Position numbers and translations under genes: made by a program. From assembly GCA_029718625.1 (NCBI GenBank), contig JAINUF010000029.1, positions 125,001-189,000 of the forward strand: a stretch of 64,000 bases of DNA. The letters run 5' to 3'. Shown piece by piece: positions 34,989-47,500 of the stretch. Source of the stretch: Synaphobranchus kaupii (Eukaryota; Chordata; Actinopteri; Anguilliformes; Synaphobranchidae). The notes under the pieces are model-generated. The model saw nothing but the letters and a program-made list of their open reading frames with translations, ran no database searches and was not told the origin of the DNA. The first letter of the stretch is position 1. Each line of letters opens with the position of its first letter.

Positions 34989-35956
34989 ACAAAAAAACAA
35001 CAATACCATATTAATAGAAATCAGGTTATGTCTTGCCTGCATGAAATTTGTTCTGTCCCGTTTCCACTTAATTTAAATGTTATTCCTGTACTGATGTTCC
35101 CCTGGGTTTACACACCTGTACTGACATTCCCCTGAGTTTACACACCTGTACTGACATTCCCCTGGGTTTACACACCTGTACTGACATTCCCCTGGGTTTA
35201 CACACCTGTACTGACATTCCCCTGGGTTTACACACCTGTACTGACATTCCTCTGGGTTTACACACCTGTCCTGTCTTGTCGGAGAAAAGGAAGTTTTGTC
35301 CCCTTACCGCAGGTATCCTGTGGGTCTTTTAAATCCCATGGGACTCCCACCCAAATATCTCCCTCTAGCTGCTATAATGGAGTCCTCAGTCAGGGCTGTT
35401 TAGGGCCGTCTGGGTCCTACTAGGGGTAAAATGTTCAGTTACCCTGTTTACCCCAGTCACTGAAACAGCTGGGGTACATTGATTACTATTGACCCCTGAC
35501 TGGGGTACATTGATTACTATTGACCCCTGACTGGGGTACATTGATTACTATAGACCCCTGACTGGGGTACATTGATTACTATTGGCCCCTGACTGGGGTA
35601 CATTGATTACTATTGCCCCCTGACTGGGGTACATTGATTACTATTGCCCCCTGACTGGGGTACATTGATTACTATTGACCCCTGACTGGGGTACATTGAT
35701 TACTATTGCCCCCTGACTGGGGTACATTGATTACTATTGCCCCCTGACTGGGGAACATTGATTACTATTGCCCCCTGACTGGGGTACATTGATTACTATA
35801 GCCCCCTGACTGGGGTACATTGATTACTATTGCCCCCTGACTGGGGTACATTGATTACTATTGCCCCCTGACTGGGGTACATTGATTACTATAGCCCCCT
35901 GACTGGGGTACATTGATTACTATTGCCCCCTGACTGGGGTACATTGATTACTATTG
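34989..35956. repeat. Spacer block 2: 30-bp plus 31-bp minisatellites
   Basis: Copy of spacer block 1 with very few substitutions in its unique parts (for example GGAGAAAAGG for GGAGCAAAGG). The 31-bp repeat has about 16 units here. It returns to the (CA)n minisatellite at the same sequence (ATTACTATTGACTGAGCACG) as block 1. Confidence 0.9.
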
Positions 35957-35974
35957 ACTGAGCACGATTACAGC

Positions 35975-36011
<37 letters not shown>

Positions 36012-36058
36012 ACACACACACACACACACCTGCTGTAGGGACTGAGCACGATTACAGC

Positions 36059-36095
<37 letters not shown>

Positions 36096-36122
36096 GCTGT
36101 AGGGACTGAGCACTATTACAGC

Positions 36123-36153
<31 letters not shown>

Positions 36154-36236
36154 CTGCTGTAGGGACTGAGCATGATTACAGCATTACACACACACACACA
36201 CACACACCTGCTGTAGGGACTGAGCACTATTACAGC

Positions 36237-36273
<37 letters not shown>

Positions 36274-36300
36274 GCTGTAGGGACTGAGCACGATTACAGC

Positions 36301-36331
<31 letters not shown>

Positions 36332-36418
36332 CTGCTGTAGGGACTGAGCACTATTACAGCATTACACACACACACACACACACACACACCTGCTGTAGGG
36401 ACTGAGCACGATTACAGC

Positions 36419-36463
<45 letters not shown>

Positions 36464-36490
36464 GCTGTAGGGACTGAGCACTATTACAGC

Positions 36491-36521
<31 letters not shown>

Positions 36522-36550
36522 CAGCTGTAGGGACTGAGCATGATTACAGC

Positions 36551-36581
<31 letters not shown>

Positions 36582-36610
36582 CTGCTGTAGGGACTGAGCA
36601 TGATTACAGC

Positions 36611-36649
<39 letters not shown>

Positions 36650-36676
36650 GCTGTAGGGACTGAGCACGATTACAGC

Positions 36677-36707
<31 letters not shown>

Positions 36708-36742
36708 CTGCTGTAGGGACGGAACACTATTACAGCATTACA

Positions 36743-36785
<43 letters not shown>
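35957..36785. repeat. (CA)n-based minisatellite, block 3
   Basis: About 12 units of the 36-bp core plus (CA)n. The last unit is the GACGGAACACTATT variant with CAAAAACAC, and is followed by the third spacer block. Confidence 0.95.
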
Positions 36786-36787
<2 letters not shown>

Positions 36788-39085
36788 CAAAAAACAACAA
36801 TACCATATTAATAGAAATCAGGTTATGTCTTGCCTGCATGAAATTTGTTCTGTCCCGTTTCCACTTAATTTAAATGTTATTCCTGTACTGATGTTCCCCT
36901 GGGTTTACACACCTGTACTGACATTCCCCTGAGTTTACACACCTGTACTGACATTCCCCTGGGTTTACACACCTGTACTGACATTCCCCTGGGTTTACAC
37001 ACCTGTACTGACATTCCCCTGGGTTTACACACCTGTACTGACATTCCTCTGGGTTTACACACCTGTCCTGTCTTGTCGGAGCAAAGGAAGTTTTGTCCCC
37101 CTTACCGCAGGTATCCTGTGGGTCTTTTAAATCCCATGGGACTCCCACCCAAATATCTCCCTCTAGCTGCTATAATGGAGTCCTCAGTCAGGGCTGTTTA
37201 GGGCCGTCTGGGTCCTACTAGGGGTAAAATGTTCAGTTACCCTGTTTACCCCAGTCACTGAAACAGCTGGGGTACATTGATTACTATAGCCCCCTGACTG
37301 GGGTACATTGATTACTATTGCCCCCTGACTGGGGTACATTGATTACTATTGCCCCCTGACTGGGGTACATTGATTACTATTGCCCCCTGACTGGGGAACA
37401 TTGATTACTATTGCCCCCTGACTGGGGTACATTGATTACTATTGCCCCCTGATTGGGGTACATTGATTACAATAGACCCCTGACTGGGGTACATTGATTA
37501 CTATTGCCCCCTGACTGGGGTACATTGATTACTATTGCCCCCTGACTGGGGTACATTGATTACTATTGACCCCTGACTGCGGTACATTGATTACTATTGC
37601 CCCCTGACTGGGGTACATTGATTACTATTGCCCCCTGACTGGGGTACATTGATTACTATTGACTCCTGACTGGGGTACATTGATTACTATTGACCCCTGA
37701 CTGGGGTACATTGATTACTATTGACCCCTGACTGGGGTACATTGATTACTATTGACCCCTGACTGGGGTACATTGATTACTATTGCCCCCTGACTGGGGT
37801 ACATTGATTACTATTGCCCCCTGACTGGGGTACATTGATTACTATTGGCCCCTGACTGGGGTACATTGATTACTATTGACCCCTGACTGGGGTACATTGA
37901 TTACTATTGGCCCCTGACTGGGGTACATTGATTACTATTGACCCCTGACTGGGGTACATTGATTACTATTGGCCCCTGACTGGGGTACATTGATTACTAT
38001 TGGCCCCTGACTGGGGTACATTGATTACTATTGACCCCTGACTGGGGTACATTGATTACTATTGGCCCCTGACTGGGGTACATTGATTACTATTGACCCC
38101 TGACTGGGGTACATTGATTACTATTGACCCCTGACTGGGGTACATTGATTACTATTGACCCCTGACTGGGGTACATTGATTACTATTGCCCCCTGACTGG
38201 GGTACATTGATTACTATTGACCCCTGACTGGGGTACATTGATTACTATTGACCCCTGACTGGGGTACATTGATTACTATTGCCCCCTGACTGGGGTACAT
38301 TGATTACTATTGGCCCCTGACTGGGGTACATTGATTACTATTGGCCCCTGACTGGGGTACATTGATTACTATTGACCCCTGACTGGGGTACATTGATTAC
38401 TATTGACCCCTGACTGGGGTACATTGATTACTATTGCCCCCTGACTGGGGTACATTGATTACTATTGGCCCCTGACTGGGGTACATTGATTACTATTGGC
38501 CCCTGACTGGGGTACATTGATTACTATTGACCCCTGACTGGGGTACATTGATTACTATTGACCCCTGACTGGGGTACATTGATTACTATTGACCCCTGAC
38601 TGGGGTACATTGATTACTATTGGCCCCTGACTGGGGTACATTGATTACTATTGGCCCCTGACTGGGGTACATTGATTACTATTGACCCCTGACTGGGGTA
38701 CATTGATTACTATTGACCCCTGACTGGGGTACATTGATTACTATTGGCCCCTGACTCTGGTACATTGATTACTATTGGCTCCTGACTGGGGTACATTGAT
38801 TACTATTGCCCCCTGACTGGGGTACATTGATTACTATTGGCCCCTGACTGGGGTACATTGATTACTATTGGCCCCTGACTGGGGTACATTGATTACTATT
38901 GGCCCCTGACTGGGGTACATTGATTACTATTGCCCCCTGACTGGGGTACATTGATTACTATTGGCCCCTGACTGGGGTACATTGATTACTATTGGCCCCT
39001 GACTGGGGTACATTGATTACTATTGGCCCCTGACTGGGGTACATTGATTACTATTGGCCCCTGACTGGGGTACATTGATTACTAT
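36786..39085. repeat. Spacer block 3 with the long 31-bp minisatellite
   Basis: Third copy of the spacer. Its 31-bp repeat (about 37267-39085) is expanded to nearly 60 units. Each unit holds CCCCTGACTGGGG, an inverted repeat able to form a 4-5 bp stem with a 5-base loop. Units vary at one site (TTGACCCC, TTGCCCCC, TTGGCCCC). It ends in CCCCGATCATCCCCAGCAC, unique intron sequence shared with gene A at 1453. Confidence 0.95.
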
Positions 39086-39269
39086 AGCCCCCCGATCATC
39101 CCCAGCACTTTGTCAGGAGACAGGGGCTCCTGACCTACCCTGAAACATAAAATTAATAATTAAAAGTTATTAAAATTATTCAAATGTAATATGATTCAAC
39201 AGTAAAATCAAAGTGGTTCAGCTTTTTTTGTATCTTTCTAACATGTTCTGTTTTTTCTCTTGTTTTCAG

Positions 39270-39368
39270 AAACTGCCTCTGTCATTATTCCTGTAGTCAT
39301 TGTTCTCATCATCATCATCATCATCATTGTGACATTGTTTTTAATTTACTATATGAAATGTTACAAAA
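39270..39368 (+). CDS. Gene B transmembrane exon
   Basis: Ninety-nine bases, acceptor CTTGTTTTCAG, donor AGTAAGTGT, phase 1 at both ends. It encodes ETASVIIPVVIVL, then six Ile codons written ATC, then IVTLFLIYYMKCYK: a single membrane helix with a basic stop-transfer. It joins in frame to the C2 exon (…PEP-E-TASV). The gene A counterpart has three ATC codons, so a coding trinucleotide repeat changes the helix length. Confidence 0.85.
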
Positions 39369-39493
39369 GTAAGTGTCTTTTCAAATAATACATTAGATTT
39401 ACTTTACAATAATACATTAAAGTTACTCAAAGCACATATAATTATTTGCCATGGAAGTGGTTGTAATGTAATAATCATGTTTTTACATTGCAG

Positions 39494-39532
39494 AAAGGCA
39501 ACATGAAAAGGACATTGGAAATCAATCTGAGG
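39494..39532 (+). CDS. Gene B cytoplasmic exon (39 bp)
   Basis: Encodes KRQHEKDIGNQSE between TTACATTGCAG and GGTAAGTTG, phase 1 at both ends. Nearly identical to 1847-1885. Short symmetrical exons like this can be skipped without changing the frame. Confidence 0.8.
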
Positions 39533-39614
39533 GTAAGTTGTAAAAATTATAGTGATGACTATCATGATACAACTATAAATGATGAATGAAAAATCATGTT
39601 TTTTTATATTGCAG

Positions 39615-39659
39615 AAAATACAGGATTAACAAAGAATTACTCTGAAGCTGGAATGAATG
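39615..39659 (+). CDS. Gene B cytoplasmic exon (45 bp), first copy
   Basis: Encodes ENTGLTKNYSEAGMN, identical in protein to gene A 1968-2012, with donor GGTAAGTTG. The 3' end of the exon and its donor begin the 44-bp minisatellite that follows without a gap. Confidence 0.8.
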
Positions 39660-40916
39660 GTAAGTTGTAGAACAGCGTTATACACTCTGAAGCTGAATGA
39701 ATGGGAAGCTGTAGAACAGTGTTATTCACTCTGAAGCTGAATGAATGATAAACTGTAGAACAGCGTTATTCACTCTGAAGCTGAATGAATGGTAAGCTGT
39801 AGAACAGTGTTATTCACTCTGAAGCTGAATGAATGGTAAGCTGTTGAACAGTGTTACTCTGAAGCTGAATGAATGGTAAGCTGTAGAACAGTGTTACTCA
39901 CTCTGAAGCTGAATGAATGGTAAGCTGTAGAACAGTGTTATTCACTCTGAAGCTGAATGAATGGTAAGCTGTAGAACAGTGTTACTCACTCTGAAGCTGG
40001 ATGAATGGTAAGCTGTAGAACAGGGTTATTCACTCTGAAGCTGGAATGAATGGTAAGCTGTAGAAGTGTTATTCACTGTGAAGCTGAATGAATGGTAAGC
40101 TGTAGAACAGTGTTATTCACTCTGAAGCTGGAATGAATGGTAAGCTGTAGAAGTGTTATTCACTCTGAAGCTGAATGAATGGTAAGCTGTAGAAGTGGTA
40201 TTCACTCTGAAGCTGAATGAATGGTAAGCTGTAGAACAGTTTTATTCACTCTGACGCTGAATGAATGGTAAGCTGTAGAACAGTGTTATTCACTCTGAAG
40301 CTGAATGAATGGTAAGCTGTAGAACAGTGTTATTCACTCTGAAGCTGGAATGAATGGTAAGCTGTAGAACAGTGTTATTCACTCTGAAGCTGAATGAATG
40401 GTAAGCTGTAGAACAGTGTTACTCACTCTGAAGCTGAATGAATGGTAAACTGTAGAACAGTGTTACTCACTCTGAAGCTGAATGAATGGTAAGCTGTAGA
40501 ACAGTGTAACTCACTCTGAAGCTGAATGAATGGTAAACTGTAGAACAGTGTTACTCACTCTGAAGCTGAATGAATGGTAAGCTGTAGAACAGTGTTACTC
40601 ACTCTGAAGCTGAATGAATGGTAAACTGTAGAACAGTGTTACTCACTCTGAAGCTGAATGAATGGTAAGCTGTAGAACAGTGTAACTCACTCTGAAGCTG
40701 AATGAATGGTAAGCTGTAGAACAGTGTTACTCACTCTGAAGCTGAATGAATGGTAAGCTGTAGAACAGTGTTACTCACTCTGAAGCTGAATGAATGGTAA
40801 GCTGTAGAACAGTGTAACTCACTCTGAAGCTGAATGAATGGTAAGCTGTAGAACAGTGTTACTCACTCTGAAGCTGAATGAATGGTAAGCTGTAGAACAG
40901 TGTTATTCACTCTGAA
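39660..40916 (+). repeat. 44-bp donor-carrying minisatellite, gene B array 1
   Basis: About 28 units. Most contain GAATGAATG|GTAAGCTG, and a minority GTAAACTG or GATAAACTG. Shortened (GTAGAAGTGTT) and GGA-containing 45-bp units occur. It stops at CTCTGAAGCCAATATAATAT, where unique intron sequence resumes up to the 27-bp exon. Confidence 0.95.
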
Positions 40917-41068
40917 GCCAATATAATATTCAAATCAAAAAATGTACTCAAATCCCATGTATTCCTTTTTATAAACTTCAGAAATATGCCTACCAGGTAA
41001 AAGTATAAATAAACCAAATGTGTGAAACTTTTCTTTTGAAACAAAAACACGACTGTTATTACCACCAG

Positions 41069-41095
41069 ACTCCGAAAGCCTTGAGGAAACTCCAG
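41069..41095 (+). CDS. Candidate 27-bp microexon of gene B
   Basis: ACTCCGAAAGCCTTGAGGAA followed by ACTCCAG lies between a TTACCACCAG acceptor and a GGTAAGACA donor, phase 1 at both ends, encoding DSESLEETP. Phase agreement with all neighbours and the clean donor support it. The acceptor pyrimidine tract is weak. Gene A lacks the region, its minisatellite running straight into the sequence that follows. Confidence 0.5.
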
Positions 41096-41215
41096 GTAAG
41101 ACACAATTAATTCTGTTCTGAACACAAATGTGTCTCATAATGAAACAAAACTGCTGTAATGTCTCTGTTTCAGGTGATAGAATTTAATTTAATATTTTTA
41201 TTTATTTCCCCACAG

Positions 41216-41482
41216 AATCAGTAATTGAGGGTGCAGATTTTGAAGGGAGAGGAGTGAAGACTGAGGGAGGGAACTCACCTAAACACCGCCCCTCTGGGAC
41301 TGTCCCGTTCAGCCCTCCTGTGTCTCCATCTGCTGCTCCACCCAAAACAGGAAATGAAGAGGATCCCATCCACAACTCCAAATCCAGCCCATCTCTTCCC
41401 CACCAAACTTTCTCCACTCCCCAATCCCAGACACCAGGAGACCAGAGGCAGGGGCAGGATGGAGGTAGTGATGAGGGCGGAG
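41216..41482 (+). CDS. Gene B tail exon, second copy of the last-exon start
   Basis: Starts after TTATTTCCCCACAG in phase 1 and encodes [13 protein letters not shown], the [14 protein letters not shown] segment and a collapsed GQ repeat. If it is the last exon, the protein ends at TGA 41497-41499 (DEGGGELQL). A fused sequence at 41481 creates GAG|GTGAGCTG, a good donor in phase 1, followed 50 bases later by a second copy of the 45-bp exon. The exon may therefore have become internal. The join at about 41483-41491 marks where the duplicated piece from about 39570 begins. Confidence 0.65.
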
Positions 41483-41534
41483 GTGAGCTGCAACTATGAA
41501 TGATAAATAAAAAAATCATGTATTTATATTGCAG

Positions 41535-41579
41535 AAAATACAGGATTAACAAAGAATTACTCTAAAGCTGGAATGAATG
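41535..41579 (+). CDS. Gene B cytoplasmic exon (45 bp), second copy
   Basis: ENTGLTKNYSKAGMN between TATATTGCAG and GGTAAGCTG, phase 1 at both ends; one change (E to K) from the first copy. It comes from an internal duplication of 39570 onwards and again is followed at once by the 44-bp minisatellite. Use in mRNA is unproven. Confidence 0.6.
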
Positions 41580-44500
41580 GTAAGCTGTAGAACAGTGTTA
41601 TTCACTCTGAAGCTGAATGAATGGTAAACTGTAGAACAGTGTTATTCACTCTGAAGCTGAATGAATGGTAAGCTGTAGAACAGTGTTATTCACTCTGAAG
41701 CTGAATGAATGGTAAGCTGTAGAACAGTGTTATTAACTCTGAAGCTGAATGAATGGTAAGCTGTAGAACAGTGTTATTCACTCTGAAGCTGAATGAATGG
41801 TAAGCTGTAGAACAGTGTTACTCACTCTGAAGCTGAATGAATGGTAAACTGTAGAACAGTGTTACTCACTCTGAAGCTGAATGAATGGTAAGCTGTAGAA
41901 CAGTGTTACTCACTCTGAAGCTGAATGAATGGTAAGCTGTAGAACAGTGTTATTCACTCTGAAGCTGAATTAATGGTAAGCTGTAGAACAGTGTTATTCA
42001 CTCTGAAGCTGAATGAATGGTAAGCTGTAGAACAGTGTTATTCACTCTGAAGCTGAATGAATGGTAAGCTGTAGAACAGTGGTATTCACTCTGAAGCTGA
42101 ATGAATGGTAAGCTGTAGAACAGTGTTACTCACTCTGAAGCTGAATGAATGGTAAACTGTAGAACAGTGTTATTCACTCTGAAGCTGGAATGAATGATAA
42201 ACTGTAGAACAGTGTTATTCACTCTGAAGCTGAATGAATGGTAAGCTGTAGAACAGTGTTACTCACTCTGAAGCTGAATGATTGGTAAGCTGTAGAACAG
42301 TGTTATTCACTGTGAAGCTGAATGAATGGTAAGCTGTAGAACAATGTTATTCACCGTGAAGCTGAATGAATGGTAAGCTGTAGAACAGTATTACTCACTC
42401 TGAAGCTGAATGAATGGTAAGCTGTAGAACAGCGTTATTCACTCTGAAGCTGAATGAATGGTAAGCTGTAGAACAGTGTTATTCACTCTGAAGCTGAATG
42501 AATGGTAAGCTGTAGAACAGTGTTATTCACTCTGAAGCTGAATGAATGGTAAGCTGTAGAACAGTGTTACTCACTCTGAAGCTGAATGAATGGTAAGCTG
42601 TAGAACAGTGTTACTCACTCTGAAGCTGAATGAATGGTAAGCTGTAGAACAGTGTTACTCACTCTGAAGCTGAATGAATGGTAAGCTGTAGAACAGTGGT
42701 ATTCACTCTGAAGCTGAATGAATGGTAAGCTGTAGAACAGTGTTACTCACTCTGAAGCTGAATGCATGGTAAACTGTAGAACAGTGTTATTCACTCTGAA
42801 GCTGGAATGAATGATAAACTGTAGAACAGTGTTATTCACTCTGAAGCTGTATGAATGGTAAGCTGTAGAACAGTGTTACTCACTCTGAAGCTGAATGATT
42901 GGTAAGCTGTAGAACAGTGTTATTCACTGTGAAGCTGAATGAATGGTAAGCTGTAGAACAGTGTTATTCACCGTGAAGCTGAATGAATGGTAAGCTGTAG
43001 AACAGTATTACTCACTCTGAAGCTGAATGAATGGTAAGCTGTAGAACAGTATTACTCACTCTGAAGCTGAATGAATGGTAAGCTGTAGAACAGCGTTATT
43101 CACTCTGAAGCTGAATGAATGGTAAGCTGTAGAACAGTGTTATTCACTCTGAAGCTGAATGAATGGTAAGCTGTAGAACAGTGTTATTCACTCTGAAGCT
43201 GAATGAATGGTAAGCTGTAGAACAGTGTTACTCACTCTGAAGCTGAATGAATGGTAAGCTGTAGAACAGTGTTACTCACTCTGAAGCTGAATGAATGGTA
43301 AGCTGTAGAACAGTGTTACTCACTCTGAAGCTGGATGAATGGTAAGCTGTAGAACAGGGTTATTCACTCTGAAGCTGGAATGAATGGTAAGCTGGAGAAG
43401 TGTTATTCACTGTGAAGCTGAATGAATGGTAAGCTGTAGAACAGTTTTATTCACTCTGAAGCTGGAATGAATGGTATGCTGTAGAAGTGTTATTCCCTCT
43501 GAAGCTGAATGAATGGTAAGCTGTAGAACAGTGTTATTGACTCTGAAGCTGAATGAATGGTAAGCTGTAGAACAGTGTTACTCACTCTGAAGCTGAATGA
43601 ATGGTAAACTGTAATACAGTGTTATTCACTCTGAAGCTGGAATGAATGATAAACTGTAGAACAGTGTTATTCACTCTGAAGCTGAATGAATGGTAAGCTG
43701 TAGAACAGTGTTACTCACTCTGAAGCTGAATGATTGGTAAGCTGTAGAACAGTGTTATTCACTGTGAAGCTGAATGAATGGTAAGCTGTAGAACAGTGTT
43801 CTTCACAGTGAAGCTGAATGAATGGTAAGCTGTAGAACAGTATTACTCACTCTGAAGCTGAATGAATGGTAAGCTGTAGAACAGCGTTATTCACTCTGAA
43901 GCTGAATGAATGGTAAGCTGTAGAACAGTGTTATTCACTCTGAAGCTGAATGAATGGTAAGCTGTAGAACAGTGTTATTCACTCTGACGCTGAATGAATG
44001 GTAAGCTGTAGAACAGTGTTACTCACTCTGAAGCTGAATGAATGGTAAGCTGTAGAACAGTGTTACTCACTCTGAAGCTGAATGAATGGTAAGCTGTAGA
44101 ACAGTGTTACTCACTCTGAAGCTGGATGAATGGTAAGCTGTAGAACAGGGTTATTCACTCTGAAGCTGGAATGAATGGTATGCTGTAGAAGTGCTATTCA
44201 CTCTGAAGCTGAATGAATGGTAAGCTGTAGAACAGTGTTATTCACTCTGAAGCTGAATGAATGGTAAGCTATAGATCAGTGTTATTCACTCTGAAGCTGG
44301 AATGAATGGTAAGCTGTAGAAGTGGTATTCACTCTGAAGCTGAATGAATGGTAAGCTGTAGAACAGTGTTATTCACTCTGAAGCTGAATGAATGGTAAGC
44401 TGTAGAAGTGTTATTCACTCTGAAGCTGAATGAATGGTAAGCTGTAGAACAGTGTTATTCACTCTGAAACTGAATGAATGGTAAGCTATAGAACAGTGTT

Positions 44501-47500
44501 ATTCACTCTGAAGGTGAATGAATGGTAAGCTGTAGAACAGTGTTATTCACTCTGAAGCTGAATGAATGGTAAGCTGTAGAACAGTGTTATTCACTCTGAA
44601 GCTGAATGAATGGTAAGCTGTAGAACAGTGTTACTCTGAAGCGGAATGAATGGTAAGCTGTAGAACAGTGTTACTCACTCTGAAGCTGAATGAATGGTAA
44701 GCTGTAGAACAGTGTTATTCACTCTGAAACTGAATGAATGGTAAGCTATAGAACAGTGTTATTCACTCTGAAGCTGAATGAATGGTAAGCTGTAGAACAG
44801 TGTTACTCACTCTGAAGCTGAATGAATGGTAAGCTGTAGAACAGTGTTATTCACTCTGAAGCTGAATGAATGGTAAGCTGTAGAACAGTGTTATTCACTC
44901 TGAAGCTGAATGAATGGTAAGCTGTAGAACAGTGTTATTCACTCTGAAGCTGAATGAATGGTAAGCTGTAGAACAGTGGTATTCACTCTGAAGCTGAATG
45001 AATGGTAAGCTGTAGAACAGTGTTACTCACTCTGAAGCTGAATGAATGGTAAACTGTAGAACAGTGTTATTCACTCTGAAGCTGGAATGAATGATAAACT
45101 GTAGAACAGTGTTATTCACTCTGAAGCTGAATGAATGGTAAGCTGTAGAACAGTGTTACTCACTCTGAAGCTGAATGAATGGTAAGCTGTAGAACAGTGT
45201 TACTCACTCTGAAGCTGGATGAATGGTAAGCTGTAGAACAGGGTTATTCACTCTGAAGCTGGAATGAATGGTAAGCTGGAGAAGTGTTATTCACTGTGAA
45301 GCTGAATGAATGGTAAGCTGTAGAACAGTTTTATTCACTCTGAAGCTGGAATGAATGGTATGCTGTAGAAGTGTTATTCCCTCTGAAGCTGAATGAATGG
45401 TAAGCTGTAGAACAGTGTTATTGACTCTGAAGCTGAATGAATGGTAAGCTGTAGAACAGTGTTACTCACTCTGAAGCTGAATGAATGGTAAACTGTAATA
45501 CAGTGTTATTCACTCTGAAGCTGGAATGAATGATAAACTGTAGAACAGTGTTATTCACTCTGAAGCTGAATGAATGGTAAGCTGTAGAACAGTGTTACTC
45601 ACTCTGAAGCTGAATGATTGGTAAGCTGTAGAACAGTGTTATTCACTGTGAAGCTGAATGAATGGTAAGCTGTAGAACAGTGTTCTTCACAGTTAAGCTG
45701 AATGAATGGTAAGCTGTAGAACAGTATTACTCACTCTGAAGCTGAATGAATGGTAAGCTGTAGAACAGCGTTATTCACTCTGAAGCTGAATGAATGGTAA
45801 GCTGTAGAACAGTGTTATTCACTCTGAAGCTGAATGAATGGTAAGCTGTAGAACAGTGTTATTCACTCTGACGCTGAATGAATGGTAAGCTGTAGAACAG
45901 TGTTACTCACTCTGAAGCTGAATGAATGGTAAGCTGTAGAACAGTGTTACTCACTCTGAAGCTGAATGAATGGTAAGCTGTAGAACAGTGTTACTCACTC
46001 TGAAGCTGGATGAATGGTAAGCTGTAGAACAGGGTTATTCACTCTGAAGCTGGAATGAATGGTATGCTGTAGAAGTGCTATTCACTCTGAAGCTGAATGA
46101 ATGGTAAGCTGTAGAACAGTGTTATTCACTCTGAAGCTGAATGAATGGTAAGCTATAGATCAGTGTTATTCACTCTGAAGCTGGAATGAATGGTAAGCTG
46201 TAGAAGTGGTATTCACTCTGAAGCTGAATGAATGGTAAGCTGTAGAACAGTGTTATTCACTCTGAAGCTGAATGAATGGTAAGCTGTAGAAGTGTTATTC
46301 ACTCTGAAGCTGAATGAATGGTAAGCTGTAGAACAGTGTTATTCACTCTGAAACTGAATGAATGGTAAGCTATAGAACAGTGTTATTCACTCTGAAGGTG
46401 AATGAATGGTAAGCTGTAGAACAGTGTTATTCACTCTGAAGCTGAATGAATGGTAAGCTGTAGAACAGTGTTATTCACTCTGAAGCTGAATGAATGGTAA
46501 GCTGTAGAACAGTGTTACTCTGAAGCGGAATGAATGGTAAGCTGTAGAACAGTGTTACTCACTCTGAAGCTGAATGAATGGTAAGCTGTAGAACAGTGTT
46601 ATTCACTCTGAAACTGAATGAATGGTAAGCTATAGAACAGTGTTATTCACTCTGAAGCTGAATGAATGGTAAGCTGTAGAACAGTGTTACTCACTCTGAA
46701 GCTGAATGAATGGTAAGCTGTAGAACAGTGTTATTCACTCTGAAGCTGAATGAATGGTAAGCTGTAGAACAGTGTTATTCACTCTGAAGCTGAATGAATG
46801 GTAAGCTGTAGAACAGTGTTATTCACTCTGAAGCTGAATGAATTGTAAGCTGTAGAACAGTGGTATTCACTCTGAAGCTGAATGAATGGTAAGCTGTAGA
46901 ACAGTGTTACTCACTCTGAAGCTGAATGAATGGTAAACTGTAGAACAGTGTTATTCACTCTGAAGCTGGAATGAATGATAAACTGTAGAACAGTGTTATT
47001 CACTCTGAAGCTGAATGAATGGTAAGCTGTAGAACAGTGTTACTCACTCTGAAGCTGAATGAATGGTAAGCTGTAGAACAGTGGTATTCACTCTGAAGCT
47101 GAATGAATGGTAAGCTGTAGAACAGTGGTATTCACTCTGAAGCTGAATGAATGGTAAGCTGTAGAACAGTGTTACTCACTCTGAAGCTGAATGCATGGTA
47201 AACTGTAGAACAGTGTTACTCACTCTGAAGCTGAATGAATGGTAAGCTGTAGAACAGTGGTATTCACTCTGAAGCTGAATGAATGGTAAGCTGTAGAACA
47301 GTGTTACTCACTCTGAAGCTGAATGCATGGTAAGCTGTAGAACAGTGTTATTCACTGTGAAGCTGAATGAATGGTAAGCTGTAGAACAATGTTATTCACC
47401 GTGAAGCTGAATGAATGGTAAGCTGTAGAACAGTATTACTCACTCTGAAGCTGAATGAATGGTAAGCTGTAGAACAGCGTTATTCACTCTGAAGCTGAAT

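Noticed and set aside
24910..36790. Many VCVCV/NAVIVLSPYSR or HTHTHT ORFs
   Set aside because: Translations of (CA)n and its 36-bp core in an intron, not genes.
23993..39085. CRISPR-like regular repeats
   Set aside because: Units are directly adjacent with no unique spacers, and the context is an animal intron.
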